Positions 1 to 7,408 of a DNA stretch of 64,000 nucleotides are shown piece by piece. The notes beneath the pieces were generated by a model. The model was not told the DNA's origin. It saw only the letters and a list, made by a program, of their open reading frames with translations, and searched no databases. Position 1 is the first letter of the stretch, and each line of letters opens with the position of its first letter. The position numbers and the translations under genes were made by a program. Origin of the DNA: VXYL01 sp965116345 (GTDB lineage: Bacteria; Pseudomonadota; Gammaproteobacteria; Pseudomonadales; Azotimanducaceae); NCBI GenBank assembly GCA_965116345.1, contig OZ220680.1:806001-870000 (forward strand), in the 5' to 3' direction.

Positions 1-152
1 TTCCGCCGGCCATCCGCCTGATCGAGAAGGGCGTCATCGACCTCAAACCGCTGGTCACCCACGTCGTGCCGATCGACGACTACCCGTCGTTCATGTCGGG
101 CGTGACGACCGGCGCGGTGGACGGCTACATCAAGGGCGTCGTGCGGCACTGA
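1..152 (+). CDS. C-terminal end of a zinc-type (MDR) alcohol dehydrogenase, partial
   Basis: The gene enters from outside the window. Only the last 49 codons are present, read in frame from base 3 to the TGA at 150-152. The peptide has the typical end of medium-chain dehydrogenases of the L-threonine/sorbitol dehydrogenase type: a run resembling LIEKGVIDLKPLVTH, then a loop with PIDDY, then a short final helix ending VVRH. The catalytic zinc and NAD-binding regions lie off the window, so the substrate cannot be named. A REP-like palindrome follows about 15 bases after the stop. Confidence 0.7.
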   Translation, partial: PPAIRLIEKGVIDLKPLVTHVVPIDDYPSFMSGVTTGAVDGYIKGVVRH

Positions 153-167
153 CCCCGGTGGCTGTCT

Positions 168-213
168 GCGTTTCTGATCAAGCCAAGGATGGCTTGATCG
201 GAACATTCCTAGC
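168..213. repeat. REP-like palindromic repeat, copy 1
   Basis: The core is GATCAAGCC-aaggat-GGCTTGATC (176-199), flanked by GCGTTTCT on one side and a CATTCCTAGC end on the other. A nearly identical 46-bp copy lies in opposite orientation at 9807-9852. It sits between the stops of two convergent genes, so it could also act as a terminator, but it has no clear T-tract. Confidence 0.7.
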
Positions 214-225
214 CAGGGACTCTGT

Positions 226-753
226 TTAGCCGCCGGCCTTCAGCGGCAGATCGATGCTGCGGCCACCGGGAAAGGTGATGCTGATGGTGAAGTTGTCGCC
301 GTCGCGGGTGTAGCGCAGCATGTCGAAGGCCGAATCGGCTTCCGCCTCGAACGCCACCGTGTTCTCACCCATCTCGGCCAGCTTCATCACCGCCGGGCCG
401 GGCGTGCGCGGGTTCATGCCGGGGTTCCACTGCTGCAGCCGTAGGCGCAGCGTCCCCTCCTCCTCCTCGATGACGATGAGTTCCACCATTCCCGTGCCGT
501 CCGGTCCCGTCTGGCGCACGAGAGATTGAATCGAGCCGGCTCTGGGCACCGTCCAATTCTCTTCGAGGACGTTGCCGCCGCCGACCGGACCGGACCAGGT
601 TCCGGTCATCCAGGCCAAGTCGGCCACAGAAGCGGGGCTGTCGTCGGCGTCCTTGGCTGGTGGCGCATCCTCCTCCGCCATCGCCGTACCCGACCACGCC
701 ACGCTGGCCATCATCGCGACCGCAGCCGCGGCCGCGGAGATTGTTCGTTGCAT
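226..753 (-). CDS. Exported DUF6265-like protein
   Basis: This is a 175-residue secreted protein of unknown function. Residues 1-26 form a clear Sec signal peptide (MQRTIS, an alanine-rich core, then GTAMA before the cut). The mature part starts with an acidic linker, followed by LAWMTGTWSG, a conserved EENW, later MVELIVIEE and LRLQQWNPG. That pattern is what I associate with the DUF6265 family of small beta-rich proteins. The reading frame is open up to 810, but ATG 753 is chosen because GGGAGGG stands ten bases before it and the signal peptide then begins at residue 1. Paired 17-bp direct repeats lie between it and the divergent exonuclease gene. Confidence 0.65.
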   Translation of the reverse strand: MQRTISAAAAAVAMMASVAWSGTAMAEEDAPPAKDADDSPASVADLAWMTGTWSGPVGGGNVLEENWTVPRAGSIQSLVRQTGPDGTGMVELIVIEEEEGTLRLRLQQWNPGMNPRTPGPAVMKLAEMGENTVAFEAEADSAFDMLRYTRDGDNFTISITFPGGRSIDLPLKAGG

Positions 754-887
754 CACCAATGGACCCTCCCTCAAGACCCCGCCAGCATGGCGCATTCCCG
801 CGCCCCTCACAACCTCGGTGAGGCGGTGAGGCGGTCACCACGAATACGCAACACGGTGGCGGGCGGCGTTGTCGAACCCACGGTAGG

Positions 888-924
888 AGTGCAGTAGGCG
901 CAACAGTAGTGCAGTAGGCGCAAC
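888..924. repeat. Two direct copies of a 17-bp repeat
   Basis: AGTGCAGTAGGCGCAAC occurs at 888-904 and again at 908-924, a 20-bp period, so the two copies fall on nearly the same helical face. They sit in the divergent region between the DUF6265-like gene (start 753) and exonuclease III (start 1008). Either a regulator binding pair or simple slippage is possible. Confidence 0.5.
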
Positions 925-1007
925 TAAGAAGTCGCGCGCCACTCGACCCACGACAATCGGTCCCGCACCGGGCGACAATGGCGTTGGCAGCACACGGGAG
1001 CGAGCCC

Positions 1008-1808
1008 ATGGACCATCCGAGTCGTTCGCCGGGGCGGCGCATCGTCAGTTGGAACGTCAATGGCCTGCGCGCCTGCGTGAGGAAGGGATTTCTCGACTTC
1101 ATCGAGGCGTCCGACGCGGATCTCGTCGGCATCCAGGAACTGCGCGCCATGCCCGACCAACTCACCGCCGAGGCGCGCGCGCCGGCTGGTTGGCACGCGT
1201 TCTTCGCGCCCGCCGAACGAAAAGGCTACAGCGGTGTCGCTCTCTACTGCCGCAGAATGCCTACTCGAATCGAGACCACGCTCGGTATCGACGCCTACGA
1301 CATCGAGGGGCGCCTGATCATCGCCCATTTCGGTCGTTTCGCTGTCGCCAACGCCTATTTTCCCAAGGGCAGCGGCACGGACCGGGACAACAGCCGCGTG
1401 CCCTACAAGCTCGGCTTCTACCAGGCCGTGTTCGAACGCCTGCAGCGCCTGCGCCGACGTGGACCGGTGATCGTCATGGGCGACTACAACACGGCACACA
1501 CGGAACTCGACCTGGCACGGCCCAAGTCCAACGCCAAGACCAGCGGATTCCTGCCGGAGGAGCGCGCCGAATTCGACCGCTGGACCGACGCCGGCTGGTC
1601 GGACACGTTCCGCCGGCAGCATCGCGGCGAGGGCGGCCACTACACCTGGTGGCGCCAATGGGGCAACGCCCGCGCCGACAATGTCGGCTGGCGGATCGAC
1701 TACGTGCTCGCGTCCCCCTCCGCCCAGCGGATGGTCGAAGACGCCTTCATCTGGCCGACCGTAACCGGCTCCGACCACTGCCCCGTGGGGGTCGACCTGC
1801 GTACGTAG
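1008..1808 (+). CDS. xthA: Exodeoxyribonuclease III / AP endonuclease
   Basis: Base-excision repair enzyme of the ExoIII/APE1 exonuclease-endonuclease-phosphatase fold. It cuts 5' to abasic sites and trims 3' ends. Visible motifs are SWNVNGL near residue 15 (metal and substrate asparagine), IQELR with the metal-binding glutamate, GYSGVA, the catalytic GDYNTAH (Asp/Asn), and SDHCPV near the end with the Asp-His pair. Length is 266 residues, normal for the family. The frame is also open from ATG 978, but 1008 is preferred because GGGAGCG lies just before it and the extra ten residues are not conserved-looking. The stop TAG runs into GGGCGA, a short sequence also seen after ddl and pyrD. Confidence 0.93.
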   Translation: MDHPSRSPGRRIVSWNVNGLRACVRKGFLDFIEASDADLVGIQELRAMPDQLTAEARAPAGWHAFFAPAERKGYSGVALYCRRMPTRIETTLGIDAYDIEGRLIIAHFGRFAVANAYFPKGSGTDRDNSRVPYKLGFYQAVFERLQRLRRRGPVIVMGDYNTAHTELDLARPKSNAKTSGFLPEERAEFDRWTDAGWSDTFRRQHRGEGGHYTWWRQWGNARADNVGWRIDYVLASPSAQRMVEDAFIWPTVTGSDHCPVGVDLRT

Positions 1809-1913
1809 GGCGAAGCTTCAACCCCCACCACCCCCCCACCACCGCGCTGCATTGCAATACACGCCCGCCCGTAGCAGTCTATGGGTTTGGCGCGACCCGC
1901 ACGGAGACAACCG

Positions 1914-2951
1914 ATGCCGCAATCCAAGACCAACCGCCGTTCCTTCCTCGAGACCCTCGCCATGGTCGGCGTCGGCAGCCAAGTGCTGCTCAGGACGCGT
2001 GACCTGCAGGCAGCCACCGATTCCGCCCAGGAGTCCGTCGATAGCGAACCCTGGCCCGGCATGACCTACCGCACCCTCGGCCGCACCGGCTTCCGGGCCA
2101 GCCGCCTGGTCTACGGCTGCGGTGCCGCATTGTCCCGACGACCCAACGACCGGCTGCTCAACATCGCCATGGAAGCGGGGGTCAACGTCTACGACGTGGG
2201 CTACAGCGGCTACTACGGCGACGCCGAGCGGAACCTCTCCGCCTTCGCCAAGCAGCATCGCGACGAGATCTTCCTGATCTCCAAGGCGCCCGCACCCGTC
2301 GGTGCGGACGACGAAGTCGACACGGCCACAGCCAAGCGGGCGGCCACCGCCTGGACCATGTTGCTGAACAAGAGCCTGAGTGAACTCGATACAGGACACG
2401 TCGACGCCTACTACCAGATGGCTGCGAACAACCCCGGCGTGATCCGCGCCGAGGAGATGTACCGTGCGTTCGAGGACGCCAAGGCCGCCGGCAAGGTCAG
2501 CTACCTCGGCCTCTCCACCCACGAGAACGCCCAGCAGGTGCTCGAGGCGGCGATCGACACCGGTTGGTTCGATCTCGCCATGATCGCCATCACGCCCGCC
2601 GGCTGGTACGACTGGAACAAGCGCCAGATCCTCGAGGGCAGCGAGGACATGACCCACCTCTCACCGCTGCTGGAGCGTGCCCAGGAGGCCGGCATCGGGC
2701 TCGTCGGCATGAAGGTCGGGCGGCTCCTGGCCGGCAGGATGTTTGGCGGCGGCGCCAACGGCACGGTCTTCGACCCGTTCTACGACGAGTCGGTGCTGGG
2801 CCAGAACCTGTCCGCCTTCCAGCGCAGCTACGCCTTCGTGCTGGCCCACGGCATGGACGTGGTGAACGCCGACATCCAGAACTACACGGTCCTGAAGGAG
2901 AACTTCGTCGCGGCGGCGACCGCCGAGAAGGTGTTCACGACGACGGCTTAG
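1914..2951 (+). CDS. Aldo/keto reductase family protein with Tat signal
   Basis: A 345-residue member of the aldo/keto reductase superfamily (NADPH-dependent carbonyl reduction in a TIM barrel). The N-terminus carries a twin-arginine motif NRRSFLE followed by a short hydrophobic stretch, so export of the folded protein is likely. ATG 1914 is used because GGAGA precedes it and the Tat motif then sits at residues 7-13. Of the usual catalytic tetrad, Asp and Tyr are seen in VYDVGYSGYYG and Lys in ISKAP. The usual LYQLH histidine position reads AYYQM, so the histidine appears replaced by methionine. The physiological substrate is unknown. The stop TAG runs straight into a hairpin repeat array. 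Confidence 0.85.
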   Translation: MPQSKTNRRSFLETLAMVGVGSQVLLRTRDLQAATDSAQESVDSEPWPGMTYRTLGRTGFRASRLVYGCGAALSRRPNDRLLNIAMEAGVNVYDVGYSGYYGDAERNLSAFAKQHRDEIFLISKAPAPVGADDEVDTATAKRAATAWTMLLNKSLSELDTGHVDAYYQMAANNPGVIRAEEMYRAFEDAKAAGKVSYLGLSTHENAQQVLEAAIDTGWFDLAMIAITPAGWYDWNKRQILEGSEDMTHLSPLLERAQEAGIGLVGMKVGRLLAGRMFGGGANGTVFDPFYDESVLGQNLSAFQRSYAFVLAHGMDVVNADIQNYTVLKENFVAAATAEKVFTTTA

Positions 2952-3217
2952 GCGCGCCCTTCGGGCGCGTTTGAGGTTCGCTGGCGCGAGCGCGCCCTTC
3001 GGGCGCGTTTGAGGTTCGCTGGCGCGAGCGCGCCCTTCGGGCGCGTTTGAGGTTCGCTGGCGCGAGCGCGCCCTTCGGGCGCGTTTGAGGTTCGCTGGCG
3101 CGAGCGCGCCCTTCGGGCGCGTTTGAGGTTCGCTGGCGCGAGCGCGCCCTTCGGGCGCGTTTGAGGTTCGCTGGCGCGAGCGCGCCCTTCGGGCGCGTTT
3201 GAAGTTCGCTGACGCGA
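2952..3217. repeat. Seven tandem copies of a 38-bp hairpin repeat
   Basis: Units start at 2952, 2990, 3028, 3066, 3104, 3142 and 3180. Each contains the palindrome GCGCGCCC-ttc-GGGCGCG followed by TTTGAGGTTCGCTGGCGCGA. The first six are identical by eye. The last has two changes (GAAGTTCGCTGACGCGA). The array fills the whole space between two convergent genes, and its first base directly follows the TAG stop of the aldo/keto reductase. Each hairpin with its short T-run resembles a weak terminator, so a multiple terminator is a possible role. Confidence 0.95.
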
Positions 3218-3231
3218 ACTTCGGTGATGCT

Positions 3232-4221
3232 TCAGTCCAACGGGTCCGTCAGGACACGCGCGATGGCGATGCCGCTCTCGCCGGCAACGGCGTAGAGAAG
3301 GTAGACTTCGTCGCCTTCGACGTAGATCGCCGGGTCGCGTAGCTGGTTGACCATGCCGTAGGCGACGCTGCGCACGGATGGCGTCTGCGGTTCGTCGGCG
3401 CCCTCCCACGGGTGTTCCGGGCGCAACACCTCCACCGGTTCCGACTCCCGCCACTCGTTCCAGTCGCCGCGCAGGTCGATGGTCGACAGTAGGATGCGCT
3501 CCGGGGCGTGTCCGACCTGGGTCCAGAACACGTACAGAGCGTCCCCACGCAGCAGGACGGCGGCGTGGCGCATGTCCGGATTGAACAGGCGCGGACCCTC
3601 CTCGAAGCCGCCCAGGGGGTTCGCCGACCGATAGAACTGTCCGGGCATGGCCAAGGCGTAGGTCGCGCCGCGGAAATTGAACACCCGCATGTAGGTGCGC
3701 CCAAGAATCTCCTTGCCGGACTCGAAGGCGAGACCGTCGGTGGATACCGCGACCCGGGACACCTGGTGCCCTACGTCTTCGAGACCGTGGTAGTACATGA
3801 CGAAGCGCCGGTTGTCGGCATCAATGTGGACGTCAGGGGAAGCGATGTGCGGTGTGGTCATCTCGTAGGCGACACTGTGCGGCATTCGACGGCCCGGGGC
3901 CTCATGTCCGTCCTCGGCGGTCTTCAGCCGGTCGGCGGGGACTTCCAACGGCTCCTTGGGGAATGGCGTGTCCTCCAGACGAAGCGCTCCGGGAACATGC
4001 ACCGTCCAGGGTCCCTCGAGTCGATCCGCATACGCGAGGCGGATATAGCGGCCCTTGTGGTCCGCGAAATACAGGTAGTAGCGGCCTAGCGACGCCTCGA
4101 CCCAGTCGGGAACCCGTATCAGCGAGGGGCCTTGGATGTTGACGCCGATGCTTGGGTGGGACGACGGCGAAACGATGGGACCGTCCCCAAGGCGCTCGAC
4201 GATGAACGTGGGTTCGGACAT
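3232..4221 (-). CDS. Five-bladed beta-propeller, glycoside hydrolase 43/62-like protein
   Basis: A 329-residue protein with repeated propeller blades: SLIRVPDWV, RYYLYFADHKG, IRLAYADRLEGPW, ASPDVHID, FVMYYHG, DALYVFWTQVG, DPAIYVEGDEVYLLYAVAGESGIAIA. The pattern 'Asp, short strand, Tyr-Leu-Tyr/Leu-Leu-Tyr, then S-D-G or A-D-R-L-x-G-P-W' is typical of GH43/GH62-clan sugar hydrolases. The catalytic acids cannot be assigned by eye, and no signal peptide is seen, so it may act on an imported sugar. It follows the Nudix gene by three bases on the same strand and is probably co-transcribed with it. The start is ATG 4221. Confidence 0.6.
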   Translation of the reverse strand: MSEPTFIVERLGDGPIVSPSSHPSIGVNIQGPSLIRVPDWVEASLGRYYLYFADHKGRYIRLAYADRLEGPWTVHVPGALRLEDTPFPKEPLEVPADRLKTAEDGHEAPGRRMPHSVAYEMTTPHIASPDVHIDADNRRFVMYYHGLEDVGHQVSRVAVSTDGLAFESGKEILGRTYMRVFNFRGATYALAMPGQFYRSANPLGGFEEGPRLFNPDMRHAAVLLRGDALYVFWTQVGHAPERILLSTIDLRGDWNEWRESEPVEVLRPEHPWEGADEPQTPSVRSVAYGMVNQLRDPAIYVEGDEVYLLYAVAGESGIAIARVLTDPLD

Positions 4222-4224
4222 GAC

Positions 4225-4671
4225 CTACCCGGCCAGCTGGATCGGCATCGGCGGCGGACCGCTTGCGACCAGCTCATCGACGAGGTCGGCAAAGCCCCGG
4301 GGCACGAATAGCTCGCGACTCGCGCGCATGTCGCCTACCGACCACCAGCGGAACGCGCGGAACACGTCCCTCTCGGCTTTCACCGGGTTGTTGTCCGAGG
4401 TCGGCGTGAACCGCGCCACCCGCGCCAGGTAGAAGTCCTCGGCCTGGCGGATATCGACCGGTTCGAAGGGATACGTGTGCACGCGCTGCCAGACCAGGGA
4501 GACGATCGCCGGAAGTCGAAGGCCGGTCTCCTCCCAGACCTCGCGATTGAGTGCTTCGCGGTCGCCCTCGCCCCGATGGATGCCGCCGCCCGGGGTCAGC
4601 CAGAGGTCTTGGCCGCCGAAAGGGTTCTTGAAGCGCAACATCAGCACTTCGTCCCCCGGTTGCGACAACAC
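4225..4671 (-). CDS. Nudix hydrolase (start codon uncertain)
   Basis: Nudix pyrophosphohydrolase acting on nucleoside diphosphate-linked compounds. The box is complete: GGGIHRGEGDREALN followed by REVWEETGL, matching GX5EX7REUXEEXGU. Upstream strands VLMLRF and DLWLTP also fit. The start is unclear. The frame stays open to 4959, but an ATG there would overlap the upstream gene by about 190 bases. The first canonical codon after that gene's stop is GTG at 4671, which clips the expected first beta strand (RAVRAVVL). CTG at 4740 or ATT at 4776 would keep the strand. The coordinates given use the GTG. The substrate is unknown. Confidence 0.75.
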   Translation of the reverse strand: MLSQPGDEVLMLRFKNPFGGQDLWLTPGGGIHRGEGDREALNREVWEETGLRLPAIVSLVWQRVHTYPFEPVDIRQAEDFYLARVARFTPTSDNNPVKAERDVFRAFRWWSVGDMRASRELFVPRGFADLVDELVASGPPPMPIQLAG

Positions 4672-4766
4672 GACGGCGCGGACCGCCCGGCGATCCCTGA
4701 CGGGGCGCGACGCGACCTGCTCGCTCCGTCCTGTTTCCAGAAGCCCCGAGAACGTCTCTACGGCCT

Positions 4767-6500
4767 CTATTCCAATGCCGCGCCCAATGCCGCGCCCGAC
4801 CCCGCATCCGACCCCGCGACCTCGACGCGCGCCTCGGGGCCGGTGTCCAATGGCCGGTACTCGACGGCTCCGTAGAGCATCTCGTCCCACGACTGAAGAC
4901 CCCACGGAACCTCGCGGTTGGGGTCCGGATTGGCCGGATTCTGTACCGAGTTGTCCCACCAGGTGGTATGCACGACCCGGGTCCCACCCGGGAGGCGCTT
5001 GGGTTCCTCGAACACGTAGGAAGTCTGCCAGTTGAAGTCGTAGTTCGGCACCGAGAGCAAGACTTCCTCGGTCCCGTTGGGATAGAACGCGCGGAACTCC
5101 GATGCCGTGCCCCGGTAGTGGGCGTGCGGAAGCAGGCTGTAGACCAGGACGTCCTTGTCGAAGGTGCGCTCGGCGGAGTCGCCATGGAACTTGGCATTCG
5201 GCGGAATGCGGATCCTGGTGTTCGCCAGCACGGCGTCGCGCAGACGGTGCTCCGGAGGTTCGTCGTGGAGGTAGATGCCCAGTCGCGAGGCGTCGGTCAC
5301 GGCCTTGCCGTAGGGCGTGTAGTGCATCTGAAAGACGATGTACGATCCCGCCGGAAGCAGTCGGCCCGTGCCCTCCGGATACACGTCGGTGGCCGATCCG
5401 GGGACGTAGCCGCCGAGCCCGCCCCGGGCCTTGGGCTTGCGCATGGAGCCATCATCGTTGGGCACCCTCCAAGTGGTGATCACGTGGTGCAGCGCCGCCC
5501 GGTCACCCGGAAGGATCTCCGTCGCGCGCACCCAGACGTCGTGGTCCAGCGGGTTCTTGAGATAGCGGTACTTGTAGTCGACCACGCCGGACGCCGGCAC
5601 GTCGAAGGGCGGGATGTCGAGCACGACGTCGGGTTCGCCCAGCGGCCACTCCGGCCACCCCTCGGCCGCGGCCTCCAGCGGATCGTCGCCGTCGCCGCGG
5701 GGAGCGCCGGCCTCGACCCAGTGCACGACCTTCCTGATCTCCTCCACGGACAGCGCGCGGTCGTTGGCGAAGCTGCCGTGCACCGGATCGGCATGCCAAG
5801 GTGGCATGCGCTTGGTGCGGATCACTTCCCGGATCATCGGTGCGAAGCCGCGCACCATGTTGTAGCCGGTCATCGCCCAGGGGCCTATTCCACCCTCGCG
5901 GTGACAGGTCACGCAGTTGGCGGCGAGGATCGGCGCCACGTCACGGGTATAGGTGACCTCGGCATCGTCGTGCTCAAAGCTCAACGCGCATTCGTTCAAC
6001 GACTCCTCGCCGGGAGCCACGTCGCGGCCAGCCAGAAAGTCCTCCAGCGCTGCGCCAGCATCCGCACCGCCCCGGTGCACCACGCGCCAGGTCGCCGGAT
6101 TCACGATCAGCACCTGCCCGGCGGTGGTGAAGCCGAGCGACTCGCCGACGACGCGAGTCTCGTCGATCAGCACAGGGGCATCGGCCTGCACCACGCTCCT
6201 GTCCGACAGACCGTCCGCGTTCAGCATCAGAAACTCGACCCTGCCTTCGGTAGATCCACGGTCGGCATAACTGGCTGCAAGCTTCTCGAAGCGCGCGACG
6301 TCGTCGGCCAACTCGCTGCAACCCACCGTGTGCGACATCAGCGCCACGGCCTTGGCATCGGACAGGTAGTGCAGTTCGTGGGCGCGGCCGTTGTGGTCGA
6401 GCAGCTTGAAGTTGTCGACTCGGTCGCCCACGTCCAAGGCGAACGCCTGACACGCCGTCAGGCAGACAGCGACGCTCGCAATCATCACGGATCGAGACAT
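4767..6500 (-). CDS. Redoxin / cytochrome c / PHM-like copper monooxygenase fusion
   Basis: A 577-residue exported protein with three parts. Residues 1-21 are a signal peptide (SVAVCLTACQAFA). Residues about 22-165 are a thioredoxin-like redoxin domain with one candidate cysteine (HTVGCSELADD). Around residue 196 is one heme c site, CVTCH, with a later TKRMPPWHADP that could supply the axial ligand. Residues about 270-560 resemble the copper type II, ascorbate-dependent monooxygenase fold (peptidylglycine hydroxylating type): ALHHVITT near 335, FQMHYTPYG near 389 and LPHAHYRG near 456 are the expected His-His, HxT-like and HxH copper ligands. A GAGGGGG ribosome site precedes ATG 6500. Its substrate is unknown. 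It is divergent from the glutathione transferase gene. Confidence 0.8.
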   Translation of the reverse strand: MSRSVMIASVAVCLTACQAFALDVGDRVDNFKLLDHNGRAHELHYLSDAKAVALMSHTVGCSELADDVARFEKLAASYADRGSTEGRVEFLMLNADGLSDRSVVQADAPVLIDETRVVGESLGFTTAGQVLIVNPATWRVVHRGGADAGAALEDFLAGRDVAPGEESLNECALSFEHDDAEVTYTRDVAPILAANCVTCHREGGIGPWAMTGYNMVRGFAPMIREVIRTKRMPPWHADPVHGSFANDRALSVEEIRKVVHWVEAGAPRGDGDDPLEAAAEGWPEWPLGEPDVVLDIPPFDVPASGVVDYKYRYLKNPLDHDVWVRATEILPGDRAALHHVITTWRVPNDDGSMRKPKARGGLGGYVPGSATDVYPEGTGRLLPAGSYIVFQMHYTPYGKAVTDASRLGIYLHDEPPEHRLRDAVLANTRIRIPPNAKFHGDSAERTFDKDVLVYSLLPHAHYRGTASEFRAFYPNGTEEVLLSVPNYDFNWQTSYVFEEPKRLPGGTRVVHTTWWDNSVQNPANPDPNREVPWGLQSWDEMLYGAVEYRPLDTGPEARVEVAGSDAGSGAALGAALE

Positions 6501-6643
6501 GGATGTTCCCCCTCGGGTTTGGCACGCAGTATGGAAGGCTCGGCGGCGGTAATCAATCTAGCCCGCACGGCGCGTCCACGGCGCGCCGCGGGGTGGACTA
6601 CAATTCCGCGGACCACCGCCCAACATGGACCAAAGGAGTCCTC

Positions 6644-7408
6644 ATGATCGACCTTCACTTCTGGCCCACCCCCAACGGTTGGAAAGTCACCGTCATGCTC
6701 GAGGAGTGTGACCTCGCCTACAACATCATCCCGGTCGACATAGGCGGCGGCGACCAGTTCAAGCCGGAGTTCCTGCGCATCTCGCCCAACAACCGGATGC
6801 CGGCCATCGTCGACCACGAACCGTTGGGCGGCGGCGAGCCGCTCGCCATTTTCGAGTCGGGCGCGATTCTCGAGTATCTCGGCGACAAGACCGGCCGCTT
6901 CCTTCCCCAGGCACCCCGGGACCGCTACCGCACGCTGCAGTGGGTGCATTGGCAGATGGCGAACCTCGGGCCGATGATGGGCAACGCCAACCACTTCAAG
7001 AACTACGGGCGCACCATTGCCGACGATCCGAAACAGCTCGAGTACGGCACCAAGCGCTTCGTCGGCGAGGTCGACCGACTGTCCGGAGTCATGGATGCGC
7101 AACTGTCCGTCAATGAATACCTCGCCGGTCCCGAGTACACCATCGCCGACATGATCAGCTATCCGTGGGCATTCCTCATCGGACCGATGCTCGGCGAAGA
7201 AATGTGGGATACGTTTCCCAACCTCAAGCGCTGGGTGGACCAGGTGCACGCGCGACCCGCCGTCGAGCGGGGCCGCCGCGTGGGTCGGGACCTTGGCCGC
7301 CGCGAGCGCACCGAGGCCGAGGAGAAGGCCCGCCAGGAGCTTCTCTTCAACCAGACCAACGACAAGGTCCGCGACGCCCGCGAAGCCGCGGCTAAGGCAT
7401 CCGCGTGA
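6644..7408 (+). CDS. Glutathione S-transferase, YfcG/YghU (Nu) type
   Basis: A 254-residue glutathione transferase. The N-terminal thioredoxin-like domain begins IDLHFWPTPNGWKVTVMLEE, the TPNG/WKV signature of the Nu class (E. coli YfcG and YghU, which act as glutathione-dependent disulfide reductases). The cis-proline loop is NNRMPAIVD and the glutathione-binding FESGAILEYL is intact. The helical C-terminal domain contains YTIADM (N-capping box) and ends in a charged helix rich in Glu and Arg. ATG 6644 is chosen because AAGGAG lies seven bases before it. A TACAAT at 6599-6604 could be the -10 box. The stop codon overlaps the GTG start of the next gene (GTGA), so the two are translationally coupled, which suggests a joint role in peroxide or thiol metabolism. 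Confidence 0.88.
   Translation: MIDLHFWPTPNGWKVTVMLEECDLAYNIIPVDIGGGDQFKPEFLRISPNNRMPAIVDHEPLGGGEPLAIFESGAILEYLGDKTGRFLPQAPRDRYRTLQWVHWQMANLGPMMGNANHFKNYGRTIADDPKQLEYGTKRFVGEVDRLSGVMDAQLSVNEYLAGPEYTIADMISYPWAFLIGPMLGEEMWDTFPNLKRWVDQVHARPAVERGRRVGRDLGRRERTEAEEKARQELLFNQTNDKVRDAREAAAKASA

Noticed and set aside
2952..3217. CRISPR array
   Set aside because: The 38-bp units are directly adjacent with no variable spacers, and no cas genes are present.
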